Source: Incurvaria masculella (Eukaryota; Arthropoda; Insecta; Lepidoptera; Incurvariidae). Taken from it: a stretch of DNA of 64,000 nt. The notes beneath the pieces are model-generated. The model was not told where the DNA came from, did not search any database, and saw only the letters and a list, made by a program, of their open reading frames with translations. This document shows, one piece after another, positions 10,150-21,275 of the stretch (positions are counted from its first letter, which is position 1; each line of letters begins with the position of its first letter). The translations under genes and the position numbers were made by a program. The stretch is taken from NCBI GenBank assembly GCA_946894095.1, contig OX335660.1, positions 749,001 to 813,000 of the forward strand, written 5' to 3'.

Positions 10150-11255
10150 CAAACTTATTTCTTAAAAGAATAAAAGCAACGCATTAAAACAGCTTTGTGC
10201 CCATAAATATATAATAGTCTGAACTGTTCTCAGTCTGTTCTCGCACGTAGTTACCAGCGCTCTTTTGTCATCAGTTGAACTATTATTTAATCTTGTCAAG
10301 GCCGGTTCGTGCCCGCGAACTTTAAATCACGTTTAACTCGAAGTTAGTGCATGTTGAACCGCTTCTGAATTTCCCCTATTATGTCCCGGGAAAGTTAGTT
10401 CTCTGCTACAATGTAAAAAAGTTATTTAGTGTTATTCTGGACACTTTCAAAATTTTATTGCTTAGCGAATCATTTGATTACGGTAACCTAATACATGCAT
10501 TTAAAAGCTCTAAAATATGGTTTCAGACAGGACTTATTGAACATTGCATCATCGTTTACAAAACGTTTTGTACGGCGAACATCGAATGTCATTAAGATAT
10601 ATAATAGAGGCACCTATAAGTAAACATACTGATGTAAGCAGCTCGCAAAAGGAATAATTTATGGAACACGGCCGCAAAACTCACACATGCGACATTGTTG
10701 ACTATTTACTTATAACATCTATGAGTTAAAACTCGCAAGCAAAATAGGTTCTTATCCAAATGTAAAAACATCGTCTTTTTCAATACATTCCAGAATAAAT
10801 TAGATTGCAAGGCAACGAAAACGAAAATAGGAGACAGCTCCTCCAGGCTCAATTGACAATCAACAAGCGAAAACAATTGCCAACCGCGGCTCAATTCTTC
10901 GTGGTGCTAAAGCCGAGCTTGATTTACCGTTCCATCAGTATGTTTATTCGTAAGTAGACACCGACCGAAACGTTTCTTTCGGATACTCGTCGATACGGGT
11001 TGTGTTGGAGCGGAACTAACGTCCGCGAGGCTGCGTTCATAGTAAAATTGGAATAGTACCTTTTTCATAGAACTTTACCGAATGAGGCTTCTTTGCGCGC
11101 GTTTGCACTCGTGGCACTCACAGCGACAATACCAGTCCGGTGGTCTACATCTCCATCGCCGAAATCTAAGTAACTCGATTACTACGCGATTCCAACGCCG
11201 CGCGACTCAATTCCCACTCCAAATTCCGGACTTTGGAGTGGAAATTAACATATTT
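10150..11255. other. No recognised feature
   Basis: AT-rich with short unconvincing open frames. The segment near 11010-11035 (GGAACTAACGTCCGCGAGG) resembles 12498-12517, suggesting an old shared repeat or exon-like piece. Confidence 0.3.
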
Positions 11256-11261
11256 TTTTTT

Positions 11262-11330
11262 GTATTGTTTATTCATCATCCATAGACAGTACACTGCACT
11301 CGGATTTGTCATATTTTAGCATTGGCCTCT
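11262..11330 (-). mobile_element. LINE 3' end fragment (CATCC-type tail)
   Basis: TGTTTATTCATCATCCATAG then ACAGTACACTGCACTCGG. The same block recurs at 19345, 48665 (same strand) and 41040 (opposite). It is the 3' terminus of one retroelement family. Confidence 0.55.
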
Positions 11331-11334
11331 GCTT

Positions 11335-12900
11335 GACATCTGATTGACATCTGATTGACATCTGCTCAAAGAAACGCGAGCACCCAAAACGGCGCAACGA
11401 CTACAAGTGGTTTTACGCTTATCCGATTTACTCACGTTTTGAAATGTGGGTGTGACCCACTTAATTACTACTTTACAATACTACACAAAAATGTGTAAGA
11501 CCATTTTTTTTTTTCTCAAGTTATAGAAGCTCTGTTTTAAAATACTTGGTCGTTCTGTTATTTTGCTTTCTGAAAAAGTTTGGCTAAAGAAAAACTCGGA
11601 CTGACCGGACTTCAGTCCAGATTGGACATATCTGTGATTATATTCTATGCGTCGCAAATACCAATATTTCGGCAAAGATAATACTAATAATTACTTCGTA
11701 ATAGATGGCCATCTCCATGCAAAATGCAGGCCTTCCGCAATTGTTTGTGCCGACAGCAATAAAACTCCAGGTACCTCGAGAATGTTTACGCCAAATTAAG
11801 CTTAGCGCTCTGCGCCGAAAGATGAAAATCACTTAGGAGCGCCAAAATGTGCGGCTGTTAAGGGCTGCCACATGTTTTGTAATGACGAGCGCGCTGTGAC
11901 AAGCTATTTAAATGGTTGAGTTTAGTACATTAGTTTTGTAAGATGTGTTTTCATTAAAGTATATTTAGTCTATATTTCCATACATTCAATGCAGATGCTT
12001 TCTAAAAGTGCATACCCAATCGGTTTTTTGGAATTAATTACGGTGCCAGGTATCATTATCACAAAAGCATATATTGCTTTGTAGAATTAAAAGCGTAGAC
12101 GAATATTTTTTTTTTTAAGTGCTTTTAGTAGGAAATAAAATATTTTTTAAAAAATATGTGTGCTTAGGAGCTTCCTAAATAAAGGCTCAAACAAAACAGT
12201 TTAAGATTAATTTGATATCTGTTTAAATTTTAATCTTCTGACTTTTGGTACTTCGGCATCCAAATTACCGACACCTCTTTTATGAAAGTTTGCACGTTGA
12301 AATGACTAACTCGAATTGCAGCCGCGGTGTGACTGTCAGGTCGTTTGGTCTGTCATGAAGGTTGTCGAGTGCCGCCGTCATCGCGTCAGGGCACCACACC
12401 TGTGCACGCGGTTTGTATGTGCGCGCGCACGTGTACAAATCGCCCCGCGTGCGGTACCGTTTCGTGAAGATGACGTGCTATTCTGGTTTTACTGTGAGGG
12501 AACCAACGCCCGTGAGGCCGTGTTCATCAATCTCTCGACGGCATCTGTACCGGCTCGGCGCGGCAACTTCGCAGCTGCGGGTACATGGCAGCACTGCCGA
12601 CTACATCGGAAACACGTTACCAACGTTCCTCGTTCGGAAGAGCAATAGAATCTCGTTGCAAAGAAAATCGACTGAAGTAAATGATAAAAAATGGTCGTGA
12701 GTACGTTTCGCCGGAAAATCTATAGGCCTGTAGGTCTGTTAAGACATGTGTTTCCATATGTTGCCCCATACAAATCTGTTTTATATGTATAGCCTAGAAT
12801 AAGAACACACATTTATTGAAAGTGGTATCAAATAGTCTAGTCGCGCAGGAGAAATTCGTCGCACTCGGGACATACAGGCGTATCTCACAATTATAACTTT
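11335..12900. other. Unassigned; includes a GC-rich open-frame segment
   Basis: The part 12316-12700 is GC-rich and open in two plus-strand frames (110 and 112 codons). It contains a 23-base stretch starting at 12355 that recurs with one change at 38572. No domain was recognised, and overlapping open frames suggest composition rather than a gene, although an exon cannot be excluded. The rest is AT-rich. Confidence 0.3.
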
Positions 12901-12911
12901 TTTTATAGATA

Positions 12912-13738
12912 CTAGCAGCCCGTCCCAGCTTTGCACGGGCATAATATCGTTTAAAAAAATATTATTTTGACACAATGATGCACAAATAAACCCTTTTTAC
13001 GTAGAGTTCCCACACTGAAATATTTGAAATAAAAAAAAACTTAGATATTATTATTAGATGATTATTAGATATTAGAGAGCTCCGATAATAAACGCGTCCG
13101 ATCGCTGCTAAATTCAAAGGCCTCCGACGCACTATTTATAGGCACGCTCCCGCCGCCCCGGCCGGCCTGTACTGCCGCAAACGCTACGTCCCGCAATATT
13201 TAAATCTGTAATATCTTCGAAAATATTAATTTTAATCATATGCTGTAAACGGCCATATAAATCTGTATTAAATCAACAATGTATTAAATGTATTTAATTG
13301 GATAAGGATTAATGCTGTATTGGTTAAAATCGCTTCGAAAAATAGCCATTATTTGTCGTAAAAAGTCAATGACAATTATTTTTTATTGTGGTATATCCAT
13401 AAGAGATAGACATATACCATCGCGGAGTTTTCTGTAGACTTTTTCAATGTGTACAATACTTAGTACATTATTTTGATAAATCTCGTAGGATTCAGCCTGC
13501 GTTTGCAATGTAAGCGGAAAAAATTTAATTTATTATCACATTGGAAACCTCAAAAATAACAGTATTTCTCCACTATTTAATGGATGTTATTATACAAATA
13601 AAACTTCCTCTTTAATCACTCTATCTATTAAAAAAAACCGCATCAAAATCCGTTGCGTAGTTTTAAAGATTTAAGCGCACATGGGGATATAGGTATATAG
13701 GGACAGAGAGAGCGACTTTGTTTTATACTATGTAGTGA
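12912..13738 (-). mobile_element. Non-autonomous Helitron, copy 2
   Basis: Reverse copy of the element at 6292-7071, with the same TCACTACATAGT start and GGGCTGCTAG end, again between A and T. It is 47 bp longer than copy 1. The GC-rich promoter-like block with CTATAAATAG is retained (near 13105-13175), although the flanking GC content has decayed. Confidence 0.8.
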
Positions 13739-13739
13739 T

Positions 13740-14760
13740 ATAGAATACATATATTAATTAATTTTCTCTATTATTTATGTTTAAACTCTTAGCAAAGCTT
13801 CTTACCAGGTTATTTTTTAACAGCGTCATTTGCAGTACAGTCACTAAAATATAAAATAAAACAGATAAACTATCACTTTTTCAACTCTACTGCAATTAAA
13901 TAAAAATGAGATACGCTTGCACGTTCTGGGTGCGACGAATTGTTTCATCTTTATTTCTATTTGTGAAATAAGGCCTCTTGGCAAAAGTTGGCGATTTCGC
14001 TATTTTTTTTTCGCCAAACCTGGATATTTCTTTTATAAAATACGCACCTGTGCGGAACTATCTAACAAAAATAAAATATAATAATTATTGCTTACGTTAT
14101 TGCAAGAGCAGTGACCGCCACTTTACACAGATTGGGAGTTGCGAGATTAGGCAAACGGTGACACTTGTTATCCGGTATTTAAATTGTAGACCATAATTTT
14201 AACTTAATAGGTGCTCTTCATATCAATTTAGTGAGGAATTTTCTCACTAAACAAGATTTTTGAAATGAAAAGTTAAGGGAATTCATTCCACATTGACGGA
14301 ATCGGTTATCGTTGCACGCAATATAGAAAGGGTCTTTTTTTGTTCTATCGTGCGAATTTAATCACATCGTGTTACTATTGCTCCGGCGAGCAGTGTATAG
14401 AAAAGATGGTATAAATTGGTCTATGTTAGCCAATAGAGACGATTAATTCAGGCAATAGTCTGGCGCATCGGTGGACGCCGCTCCGCCACCCGCCGCCGAC
14501 GTGGAGAATCAAATCCAGCCGAGATAACCGTCTTTCCGTTATGTTCTGCCGGTTCGATTAACGAACTAGAAACGGCAAGTCATTTGACGTTCAGATAATA
14601 CAATCGAATTGGCCAGCATATTACTACGGTGCGATCTATTAAGGAGCATTGTATACTCATCGTATTATGTGGGTTCCGGCATGTAAAAGTAATGCAATTG
14701 GGGCCACTGCATCTCGTAAGAGCCTAATAAGTGATTCGTCGTCCGTGGTTAGGATTACAC
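13740..14760. other. No recognised feature
   Basis: AT-rich with a GC-rich island at 14460-14540 (CCGCTCCGCCACCCGCCGCC). A small hairpin TTTAGTGAG...CTCACTAAA lies near 14228. No coding evidence. Confidence 0.3.
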
Positions 14761-14764
14761 GTTC

Positions 14765-15389
14765 CCCGTAGGTCCCCTTCCTTACTTACTAGGTGGTAGG
14801 GTTCATCCCGCCCAGGTTGTTTTTTTTATGGAACTTGACATGAATGGCTAATACCACACAACAGCCGTCATGATATTAGCCCAATACACCACATTCCTGA
14901 ACGAATTAGGTGCCGCGCCAGGACCTTCCCTTTATGAGAACGGCTGCACGAACTGTACGGAAAACACGGACAAGTTTTCATTTCACTGTCATCCAATGCG
15001 GTGGGATCAACCCGGGTGGGCTTAACCCTACCACCTAGTATGGATGACTAGTGGACCTACAGTTTAACATTGGGTTCGAACCATGGAACAGCTCGCTTTC
15101 TTAACGAAATTCACTTATCCGAAAAAGAAAGAAAGTGGTGCATGACCGGAGCGAGAATTTTAACCCATAATCTCTCGCATGAAAGGCAAGTCCTCTAGCC
15201 CCTTAACCACGAGTTGTATAAACCCCTGTGCATTGAATGAACAATGGTCGAAGCGGCAATGAAATTTTTTTTTCATCCAGTGCAATGGAGCTGTGCAATG
15301 AGAGAAAGGTCCTGGCATGGCACCTGGTTAGGCTAATGTCATGAAATTGACATTCGCATGGTATTAGCCATCTATGTGCATCATAAATA
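14765..15389 (+). mobile_element. SINE split by another SINE
   Basis: The body begins at 14768 (GTAGGTCCCCTTCC), breaks at CCCGCCCAGGTTG (14819), and resumes at 15229 with GCATTGAATGAACAATGGTCG and the usual 3' part to about 15389. The bases on either side of the break are adjacent in other copies, so the 14820-15228 SINE inserted into this one. Confidence 0.65.
14820..15228 (-). mobile_element. tRNA-headed SINE nested in a SINE
   Basis: The poly(A) side is the oligo-T at 14819-14828. The body reads backward through ACCACCTAG to a diverged head near 15140-15215 where the usual tRNA box B is degraded. It is younger than the host SINE it interrupts. Confidence 0.65.
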
Positions 15390-15454
15390 CAATTGAGAAA
15401 TTCGATGGATCGTTGTTTCGTAAATAGCATTTTTCATGCAAAAAAGTCACCTAA

Positions 15455-15671
15455 AATGCAATCAAAAACAATAAAATCGGAAAGAAAGCTGGGAGTCGTC
15501 AACAGGGTGCGTCAGTATTTCACACCTGACCAAAAACTGCTTCTTTACAATGCGCAGGTAAGGTCTTGCGTGGAGTACTGCTCGCATTTTTGGAGCGGCC
15601 CAGCTAAGCACCTGCTTAGCTCCCTGGACTCGATACAGCGTCGGGCCGAGCGTCTCGTCGACGACCCCGAG
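15455..15671 (+). pseudogene. LINE reverse-transcriptase C-terminal fragment, part 1
   Basis: The frame encodes KLGVVNRVRQYF, LLLYNAQVRSCVEYCSHFW and DSIQRRAERLVDDPE, the segment after the RT fingers/palm that is typical of lepidopteran CR1/Jockey-like LINEs. The upstream part is missing (5' truncated). The frame is cut at GAG (15669-15671) by the LTR element and resumes in phase at 18572. Confidence 0.75.
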
Positions 15672-15929
15672 TGTTAACTCTAGTCCAATGCAGTCATAAC
15701 TTAATAATCAAATAGGCGGGTAAGTATTGAAAATACAAGATACTCAGGTGAAGGCTTTCCGTCCACGTGCTTCCACGAGCGCCAGTCAAGTCGTTCTCGG
15801 TCGTTCCCCGCTCGGTCCCCTCTCCCGTTCTCTCCTTCCCTCGCTGTCTCGCTTGCTCCTCCCCTTCCACCACGTGTCACGCATGCGCAGCAGCATCAGT
15901 GGATTGATGTTTGTTGCCAGGCGATTACA
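15672..15929 (-). repeat. 3' LTR (left copy)
   Basis: TGTTAACTCTAGTCC ... GCCAGGCGATTACA on the plus strand; its reverse complement also begins TG and ends CA. It contains a CT-rich stretch (15800-15870) and two CACGTG-type E-boxes (near 15763 and 15871). Confidence 0.85.
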
Positions 15930-17253
15930 CCCGACCATCCTGCAACGTGGTTTGACCTCGAACCACACGTATAGTCCGGCGAAAATGCTACGAACCAATG
16001 CATAATACGTTAGAGTTACATGCAATATATAATTATTTGGCTTACTCAAATGCTTCATTGTCACTTTCCATGTTTTGTATGGTAGTTAGTACAATGCCAA
16101 GGTGGTCGCTCAGAGCTTGAGACTGTACAACCCCCACAAAACATCCCATTGCCTCAGTTGACGCCTCAGAAAACAATGAAATTAGTTCGTCCGTTATTGT
16201 AATATAAAGTCATCCCATCGCCGGCCGACTCTACTTACAATCTCTGGCACTCGCTTGACGGTTCCCCGGGTCATCTCCAGTACTCTACATTGATTTCATT
16301 GTGATGGAGCCATCCCATCGACGGCCGACTCCAATATAAACTCATGCATGCGCCAGACGATAACCGGGGCCAACCTAAGCCCTCCGCCTGGATCCCATTA
16401 ACATTGTTTAGTGAAACGTCCAACCGAAACATGATCGGAGCATTTGAGCTGGTACTATACCAGTAACTTTATAAACCCATAGAAGAACAACATTTCAAAA
16501 CCAAAACATCCAAACAATTAATTATGAATTTACCTTCATTAAAACACATTTATGCACCGATTACACCCGGAATTAAAAACAAATACGGTGAAGGAAAAAG
16601 CGTCAACTACTACCGAACATAATTCCTGATTAATTGAATTAAAACCTTCGTATTGACGAGTTGCGCGTTCAGCTATTCTTAAATCTGCAACCTTAAATCA
16701 AACATGTCCTAATAACTTCTATGCATTGATTGTTTTTTACTCGCTTCGGCATTTCCTGACAAAATCGTATCCCGAATGGAGCATATGCTAGTATCCGACA
16801 TCTGAGCAGCGAGTAACCAATCCAACACTGCTTCAGCTTTACGAATTTCTGGGCAGGGTCGTTGGTAGGTTAGGGCACTTAATAGTGTATCTTAAATTAG
16901 GTCTTTATAGCTTTGTGATTGCGATGTCCTGTCCATTTTGGTTACTTTCCTATAATTTTGTTAAAGGACTTGAAATGATCGCGCAATGTTTCACAAATTT
17001 CCGGAAATATTTAACTAATCTCAGAAATTGACGAACCTGATGGACTGACTTATGTAGGTGTCAAATAGTCTCTCATAGCAATCGACTAATCAGAGTTCGC
17101 TCTTATACAGCATTAATCTACGTCATGTCCCGAAAAGCTTATGCTAGTTTAGAAAAGAAACATTTCTTTACATCCAACGTAAAACAGTTATATTCTAAAG
17201 CCGATTTGTAAAAAAAAATTCATTAGTGCTGAAACAATCTAAACCTCTTTCTT

Positions 17254-18303
17254 TTACTCCACTTTTAGCCTTAATTTCGATCGGAAAGCTAATTGTAAAT
17301 AACCTGACTTTTCGCAACGATTACATTTTTCCGTGCCTTTTACAGCGCAATTAAATGATTTATGCCCGATTTCTCCACATCGAAAACACGTAAAAGTAGA
17401 TGATCTACCTAGACTGAACTCATCGGACGCACTCGTGGGTGCGATGCTACCACGCGGCGCTCGCGCCGTCATCGAGGGGGTTGCGTCCTTGAATATTCAA
17501 GTAGGGCGAACTATCTACTTCTGTCGGTACCACTTGGATTCTACTATACAATATTGAATATTGCCTGCTTCTACTGCGGTATTAATAGACTAATCTCCGA
17601 TGGACCCAGTGATAACGGATATTATGTCTTTTTCGGAAAATCCTACCCTCAGTTTATCGATTTTAGCTTTCTGTCTAAAATCAAATTCATACAGTGACTG
17701 GCCAGGCAGCGGTTTCTGCTCAATCAATTCATTTAGCAACAATAACATATATGCCTTATTTTAAAAGTATCGGACAACTTGGATCGCCATTGTATCCAAT
17801 TCCATAGCGCCCATTCAGTTTCGTTTTTCAAAAGCGAATCATACCTGAACCATTTTTGCACTGTTTCGCAACTTTTGAACAGCTTGATATTTAATAACGC
17901 TGCCTGTCTAGTTAAACGCCTTCGCATTAGCATCAACGACATTAAGCCACATGCCCACATTGTCCGCTATAGAATCGAATTCTGGTATCACCGAAGATAA
18001 AGTTGGGTTATAACGTTTACAGCGCGAGCGTCTGCGTATCCGTTTAGACCCCTCGTGGTACCTTATTTTGTTCTTAGACCTCAACCGACGAACCAGTAGC
18101 GGCGGCAGAGTCTGTCCACTGCTGCTGGACGACGAGTCAGACGATGTCGTCAAGCTGAAACTTGTCGAACGACCGCGAGCTCGAACGGCGGCGGTGACGG
18201 CGACGACGGCACTGATCCTTTCGATTATCTGCAACTCAACGTTTATTAGCACGATATTCACGAGGCGTGATGCCGACAGACGGGCGGGCGTATGGTTGAA
18301 CAC
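17254..18303 (-). pseudogene. Broken gag with CCHC zinc knuckle
   Basis: Minus-strand frames in order: an N-terminal basic/Ser-rich part (18303-17908), a capsid-like part with LLNIKLFKSCETVQKWFR (from about 17910), then CFRCGEIGHKSFNC (17360-17420), a perfect C-x2-C-x4-H-x4-C nucleic-acid-binding knuckle. A degenerate second CxxC follows. The pieces are in different frames separated by frameshifts and stops, so no intact Gag is made. The capsid style suggests Ty3/Gypsy-like affinity, but without pol this is unproven. Confidence 0.65.
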
Positions 18304-18309
18304 TTCTGA

Positions 18310-18567
18310 TGTTAACTCTAGTCCAATGCAGTCATAACTTAATAATCAAATAGGCGGGTAAGTATTGAAAATACAAGATACTCAGGTGAAGGCTTTCCGT
18401 CCACGTGCTTCCACGAGCGCCAGTCAAGTCGTTCTCGGTCGTTCCCCGCTCGGTCCCCTCTCCCGTTCTCTCCTTCCCTCGCTGTCTCGCTTGCTCCTCC
18501 CCTTCCACCACGTGTCACGCATGCGCAGCAGCATCAGTGGATTGATGTTTGTTGCCAGGCGATTACA
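18310..18567 (-). repeat. 5' LTR (right copy)
   Basis: No difference from 15672-15929 was found across 258 bp. On the minus strand it is the upstream LTR. The first internal bases are TCAGAAGTGTTCAACC; I could not match them to a tRNA primer with confidence. Confidence 0.85.
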
Positions 18568-18571
18568 CGAG

Positions 18572-18778
18572 GTATCCCTAAATTTGGAGACCCTCCAACT
18601 CAGAAGGGATGTAGGGTCTCTCTCTGTCTTCTATCGTCTTTACCATGGAGAATGCTCGTCGGAGCTGCATAACGCTGTTCCTCCGTCCCGTTTCTACCTT
18701 CGGTCAACGCGGAACAGGGAGAAAATGTACAAATTTGCAGTCGACATTCCAAAAATATAACCCACCGATCCTCTACAT
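18572..18778 (+). pseudogene. LINE reverse-transcriptase C-terminal fragment, part 2
   Basis: Continues part 1 in phase with VSLNLETLQLRRDVGSLSVF then YRLYHGECSSEL, the conserved C-terminal region of these LINEs. A stop follows KFAVDIPKI (18760), a sign of decay. It is interrupted at CTACATTTTTT by a MINE-2 copy, matching that family's preference for T-runs. Confidence 0.75.
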
Positions 18779-19102
18779 TTTTTAGGGTTCCGTACCCAAA
18801 GGGTGAAAACGGAACCCTATTACTAAGCCTCCGCTGTCCGTCCGTCCGTCCGTCCGTCCGTCCGTCCGTCCGTCCGTCTGTCCGTCTGTCACAGGGCTGT
18901 ATCTCAGTAACCGTAACAGGTAGACAGCTGAAATTTGCACAGAGTCTGTATTTATTTTGCCGCTACAACAAGAAATAGGTAGATTAAAAAATAATTAAAA
19001 TTAAAGGGGGCTCCCATACAAAAAACGCGTTTTTTTTGTTTTTTTACGATGGTACGGAACCCTTCGTGTGCGAGTCCGACTCGCACTTGGCCGGTTTTTT
19101 TT
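18779..19102 (-). mobile_element. MINE-2-like MITE with longest GTCY array
   Basis: Reverse orientation, full length from TTTAGGGTTCCGTACCC to CTTGGCCGGTTTTTTTT. The (CCGT)n array at about 18837-18879 is the longest in the window at some ten units, with CTGT variants at its end. It is inserted in the LINE. Confidence 0.85.
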
Positions 19103-19320
19103 CTATAGGGTCGGTAAACTGACAATGGAAACTCCCTTCCGAGGTATTTCCCCCAAATTACGACCTGGGGTCCTTCAAACGTGCTGTAAAGAAGCACCTG
19201 GTCGGCCCGCATGGTTTTCGCAGCCCATCATCTGAATGTTCGAAAACTCATGGGCGTCGTCGGGCGGGCACCTTTAGGTCCTGGCGTACGCCATATGCCG
19301 CGCTTAACAGAAAACAATCA
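19103..19320 (+). pseudogene. LINE C-terminal fragment, part 3
   Basis: One frame reads LPSEVFPPNYDLGSFKRAVK then KHLVG, matching the last conserved block of the same LINE family (LP..VFP..YD...FK). The shared 3' segment GGTCCTGGCGTACGCCA follows. Related pieces occur at 23128, 35405 and 41736. Confidence 0.65.
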
Positions 19321-19344
19321 AAGTAATTGTTGTTTGTTGTTATA

Positions 19345-19440
19345 TTAAGGATTGTTTATCCATCATCCATAGCCAGTGTACTGCACTCGGATTAGTCTTA
19401 TTTTATCATTACCCTGTACGGTAATCACAGCGAAGAAATG
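19345..19440 (-). mobile_element. LINE 3' end fragment
   Basis: TTTATCCATCATCCATAGCC and AGTGTACTGCACTCGG, the reverse of the 3' terminus seen at 41040-41125. It lies tail-to-tail with the LINE pieces on its left. Confidence 0.55.
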
Positions 19441-19444
19441 TAAA

Positions 19445-19722
19445 AAAAAATATACCTTTTAGATTGGAAAACATTTGCTAATACATATTGGAATAACTTG
19501 TCTTATTTGACGTTAATTTTCGGATTTTTTTACTAAACAATACAGATATTAACAAAAAAATAAAAACATACGGACATTAAATAAAACTTACTCAAGAATT
19601 AAAAAAAAAATATCAGAATCTGACAACGTTTAGGGGTCGGGAAACGTTAGGGCCCGGAAGACCATTTCGCTATTTTAACGGCAGGTGCCGCGCTAAATTG
19701 GGCCTTGGCCAATGGACAAAGA
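19445..19722. other. AT-rich spacer
   Basis: Contains long A-runs and no repeat or coding signal, apart from a GC-richer patch near 19630-19700. Confidence 0.3.
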
Positions 19723-20134
19723 ATTTTTTTTTTTATGCGACTTGACATGCATGGCTAATACCACACAACTACCGTTATGATATTAGCCCAATACACCACA
19801 TTCCCGAAGGAATTAGGTGCCATGCCAGGACCTTCCCTTTATGAGCACGGCTACATTGAACTGGATTGAAAACACGGACAATTTTTCATTGCCGCTTCGA
19901 CCATCATTTCATCCAATGCGATGGTACCAACCCGGGCGGGCATAAACCCTCCCACCTAGTAGGGGAAGGGGACCTACAGTTTTACATGGATTCCGAACCA
20001 TGGAGCAGCTCGCGTTCGTGACGAAATGCACTTATCGACCTCTGAAAGAGAAAGACAGTGGTGCAAGTTGGTATTGAACCCGGGCCTCTGGTACGCTAGG
20101 CCAGTCCCCGCGCCACTAGGCTATGAGCCGCTCA
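19723..20134 (-). mobile_element. Full-length tRNA-headed SINE
   Basis: On the minus strand it starts GAGCGGCTCATAGCCTAGTGG (box A TAGCCTAGTGG) and continues to GGTTCAATACC (box B), then the common body and a poly(A) tail seen as TTTTTTTTT at 19724-19732. About 410 bp with few apparent disruptions. RNA polymerase III type 2 internal promoter elements are present. Confidence 0.8.
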
Positions 20135-20890
20135 AAATGCATTTCTTAAAATTTTCAAATCTTAGGTTTCCTGTGATCTAAGATTCGAAAATGTTGCCCA
20201 AAGTGAAGAGGCGGAGCCGGGAACCTGAGCTAGCCCACGCTCCGGGTTCTCCACAGTTGCTGACTCCACGGCGGACACTGAGCAGACCCGGCCTAGGTGA
20301 GCGCACAGTTCGCTGCTCGCACGTGAAGCTGGCGGCGCCCAAAATAGAAGCGTAATGCGATTTTAACGTCGGCGCTCTAGGGTCAATGGCTCGCGCCGCG
20401 GCGCCGTGCGGCGGAATGCACTTCGGGCCTGGACGCGTTCATTAGGGTGTATGCATTTGCCGTGCGACACGTCGCTGGAGTGCAGAAATCCCTCAATGTA
20501 TTCACTAGTGATAGTAGTACTTTTAAATTACTATTGCATTTTGAACAAAAGCGCCAATAGCAGCGAGATGGATTTGGCTGTTATCGTCTAAAAAGAAATG
20601 TTGAAATTAAAATAATTTTAAATTAATATTAAATACTATTTAGTGTGGGTTACATAAGGTTATTATCATGTGTTTCTTCATAACCCGGACTATACTCATT
20701 CACACACAGCCTGGATAGAAAACCAGCAACCACAACATATGTAACCAAATAGAAATCGATATTTAATATTCAAAATATTTAAATGTAAGCATGTCGTACA
20801 TGTGCCATCTAAGAAAAAAAATTGTGTTTTATAATGGGTATTTTTTTAAGTGTGAGGTTGGCTAACTAAATAGGAAAATACCAGTTTTAA
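20135..20890. other. GC-rich patch, possible exon-like segment
   Basis: 20200-20450 is strongly GC-rich (GGCTCGCGCCGCGGCGCCGT) and contains CCTAGGTGAGCG, which fits a 5' splice site. No protein similarity was seen. The remainder to 20890 is AT-rich. Confidence 0.3.
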
Positions 20891-20894
20891 AAAA

Positions 20895-21275
20895 CATTGA
20901 ACCGACTTCAAGCAATCTGGAGTAGAAAGCGATACAAAAGCACAGAAGGGGTCCATCATACATTTTCAGGTATGCTTTTCAAATCAAATCAAATCAAATC
21001 GTTTGTACCGCCTTCTACTCGGGTGCTTGGAGTCTGTTCAATGTTTTATGAAACTGTAATGTTTTTCACTCTTTTTGAGTATTTCCCACCTTTAGGAGTG
21101 GTATTATTTCAAAACATTTATACAAGGACCTAACCCTGAGATGTATACTACTAATCAGAAAAATAATTGTTCAAATCGGTTTACAGTTTTTGTAGATATC
21201 GAGTAACATACACACAAAAAAAAAAAATATACAGATGAATTGAGAACCTCCTCCTTTTTTTAAGTCGTTTGAAAA
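20895..21275. mobile_element. MITE-like repeat with ACCGACTTCAA ends
   Basis: The left end ATTGAACCGACTTCAA and right end TTTTTTTAAGTCGTTTGAAA are inverse. The right part contains GAGAACCTCCTCCTTTTTTT, a string common in lepidopteran repeats, also found at 59371-59417. An (AAATC)n run at 20982-21000 suggests a second insertion inside. Confidence 0.5.

Larger units (their letters stand above)
15672..18567 (-). mobile_element. Gag-only LTR retrotransposon inserted in LINE
   Basis: The 2,896-bp element is bounded by two 258-bp long terminal repeats that look identical base for base, with TG...CA ends. It is flanked by the 4-bp duplication CGAG (15668-15671 and 18568-18571). Removing it restores the LINE frame exactly. 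The gag-type zinc knuckle is on the minus strand, so transcription runs right to left. No reverse transcriptase, RNase H or integrase was seen in the 1.3 kb past the knuckle, so it is non-autonomous. Identical LTRs imply a recent insertion. Confidence 0.85.

Noticed and set aside
12316..12700. Overlapping plus-strand open frames of 110 and 112 codons as a gene
   Set aside because: Two frames are open over the same GC-rich DNA, no domain is recognisable, and no splice structure supports either. Kept only as an unassigned segment.
17908..18303. 131-codon minus-strand frame as a host gene
   Set aside because: It lies within the LTR element upstream of the zinc knuckle and is best read as the broken gag start.
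18365..18760. 131-codon plus-strand frame as one protein
   Set aside because: The first half is LTR sequence and the second half is LINE coding sequence; the fusion is a by-product of the insertion.
18837..18879. CCGT array as a CRISPR-like or regulatory repeat
   Set aside because: It is the (GTCY)n microsatellite carried by a MINE-2 copy; units are 4 bp with no spacers.
20895..21275. AACCTCCTCC-containing repeat as an LTR
   Set aside because: Ends are inverted, not direct, and no TG...CA repeat pair or TSD was found.
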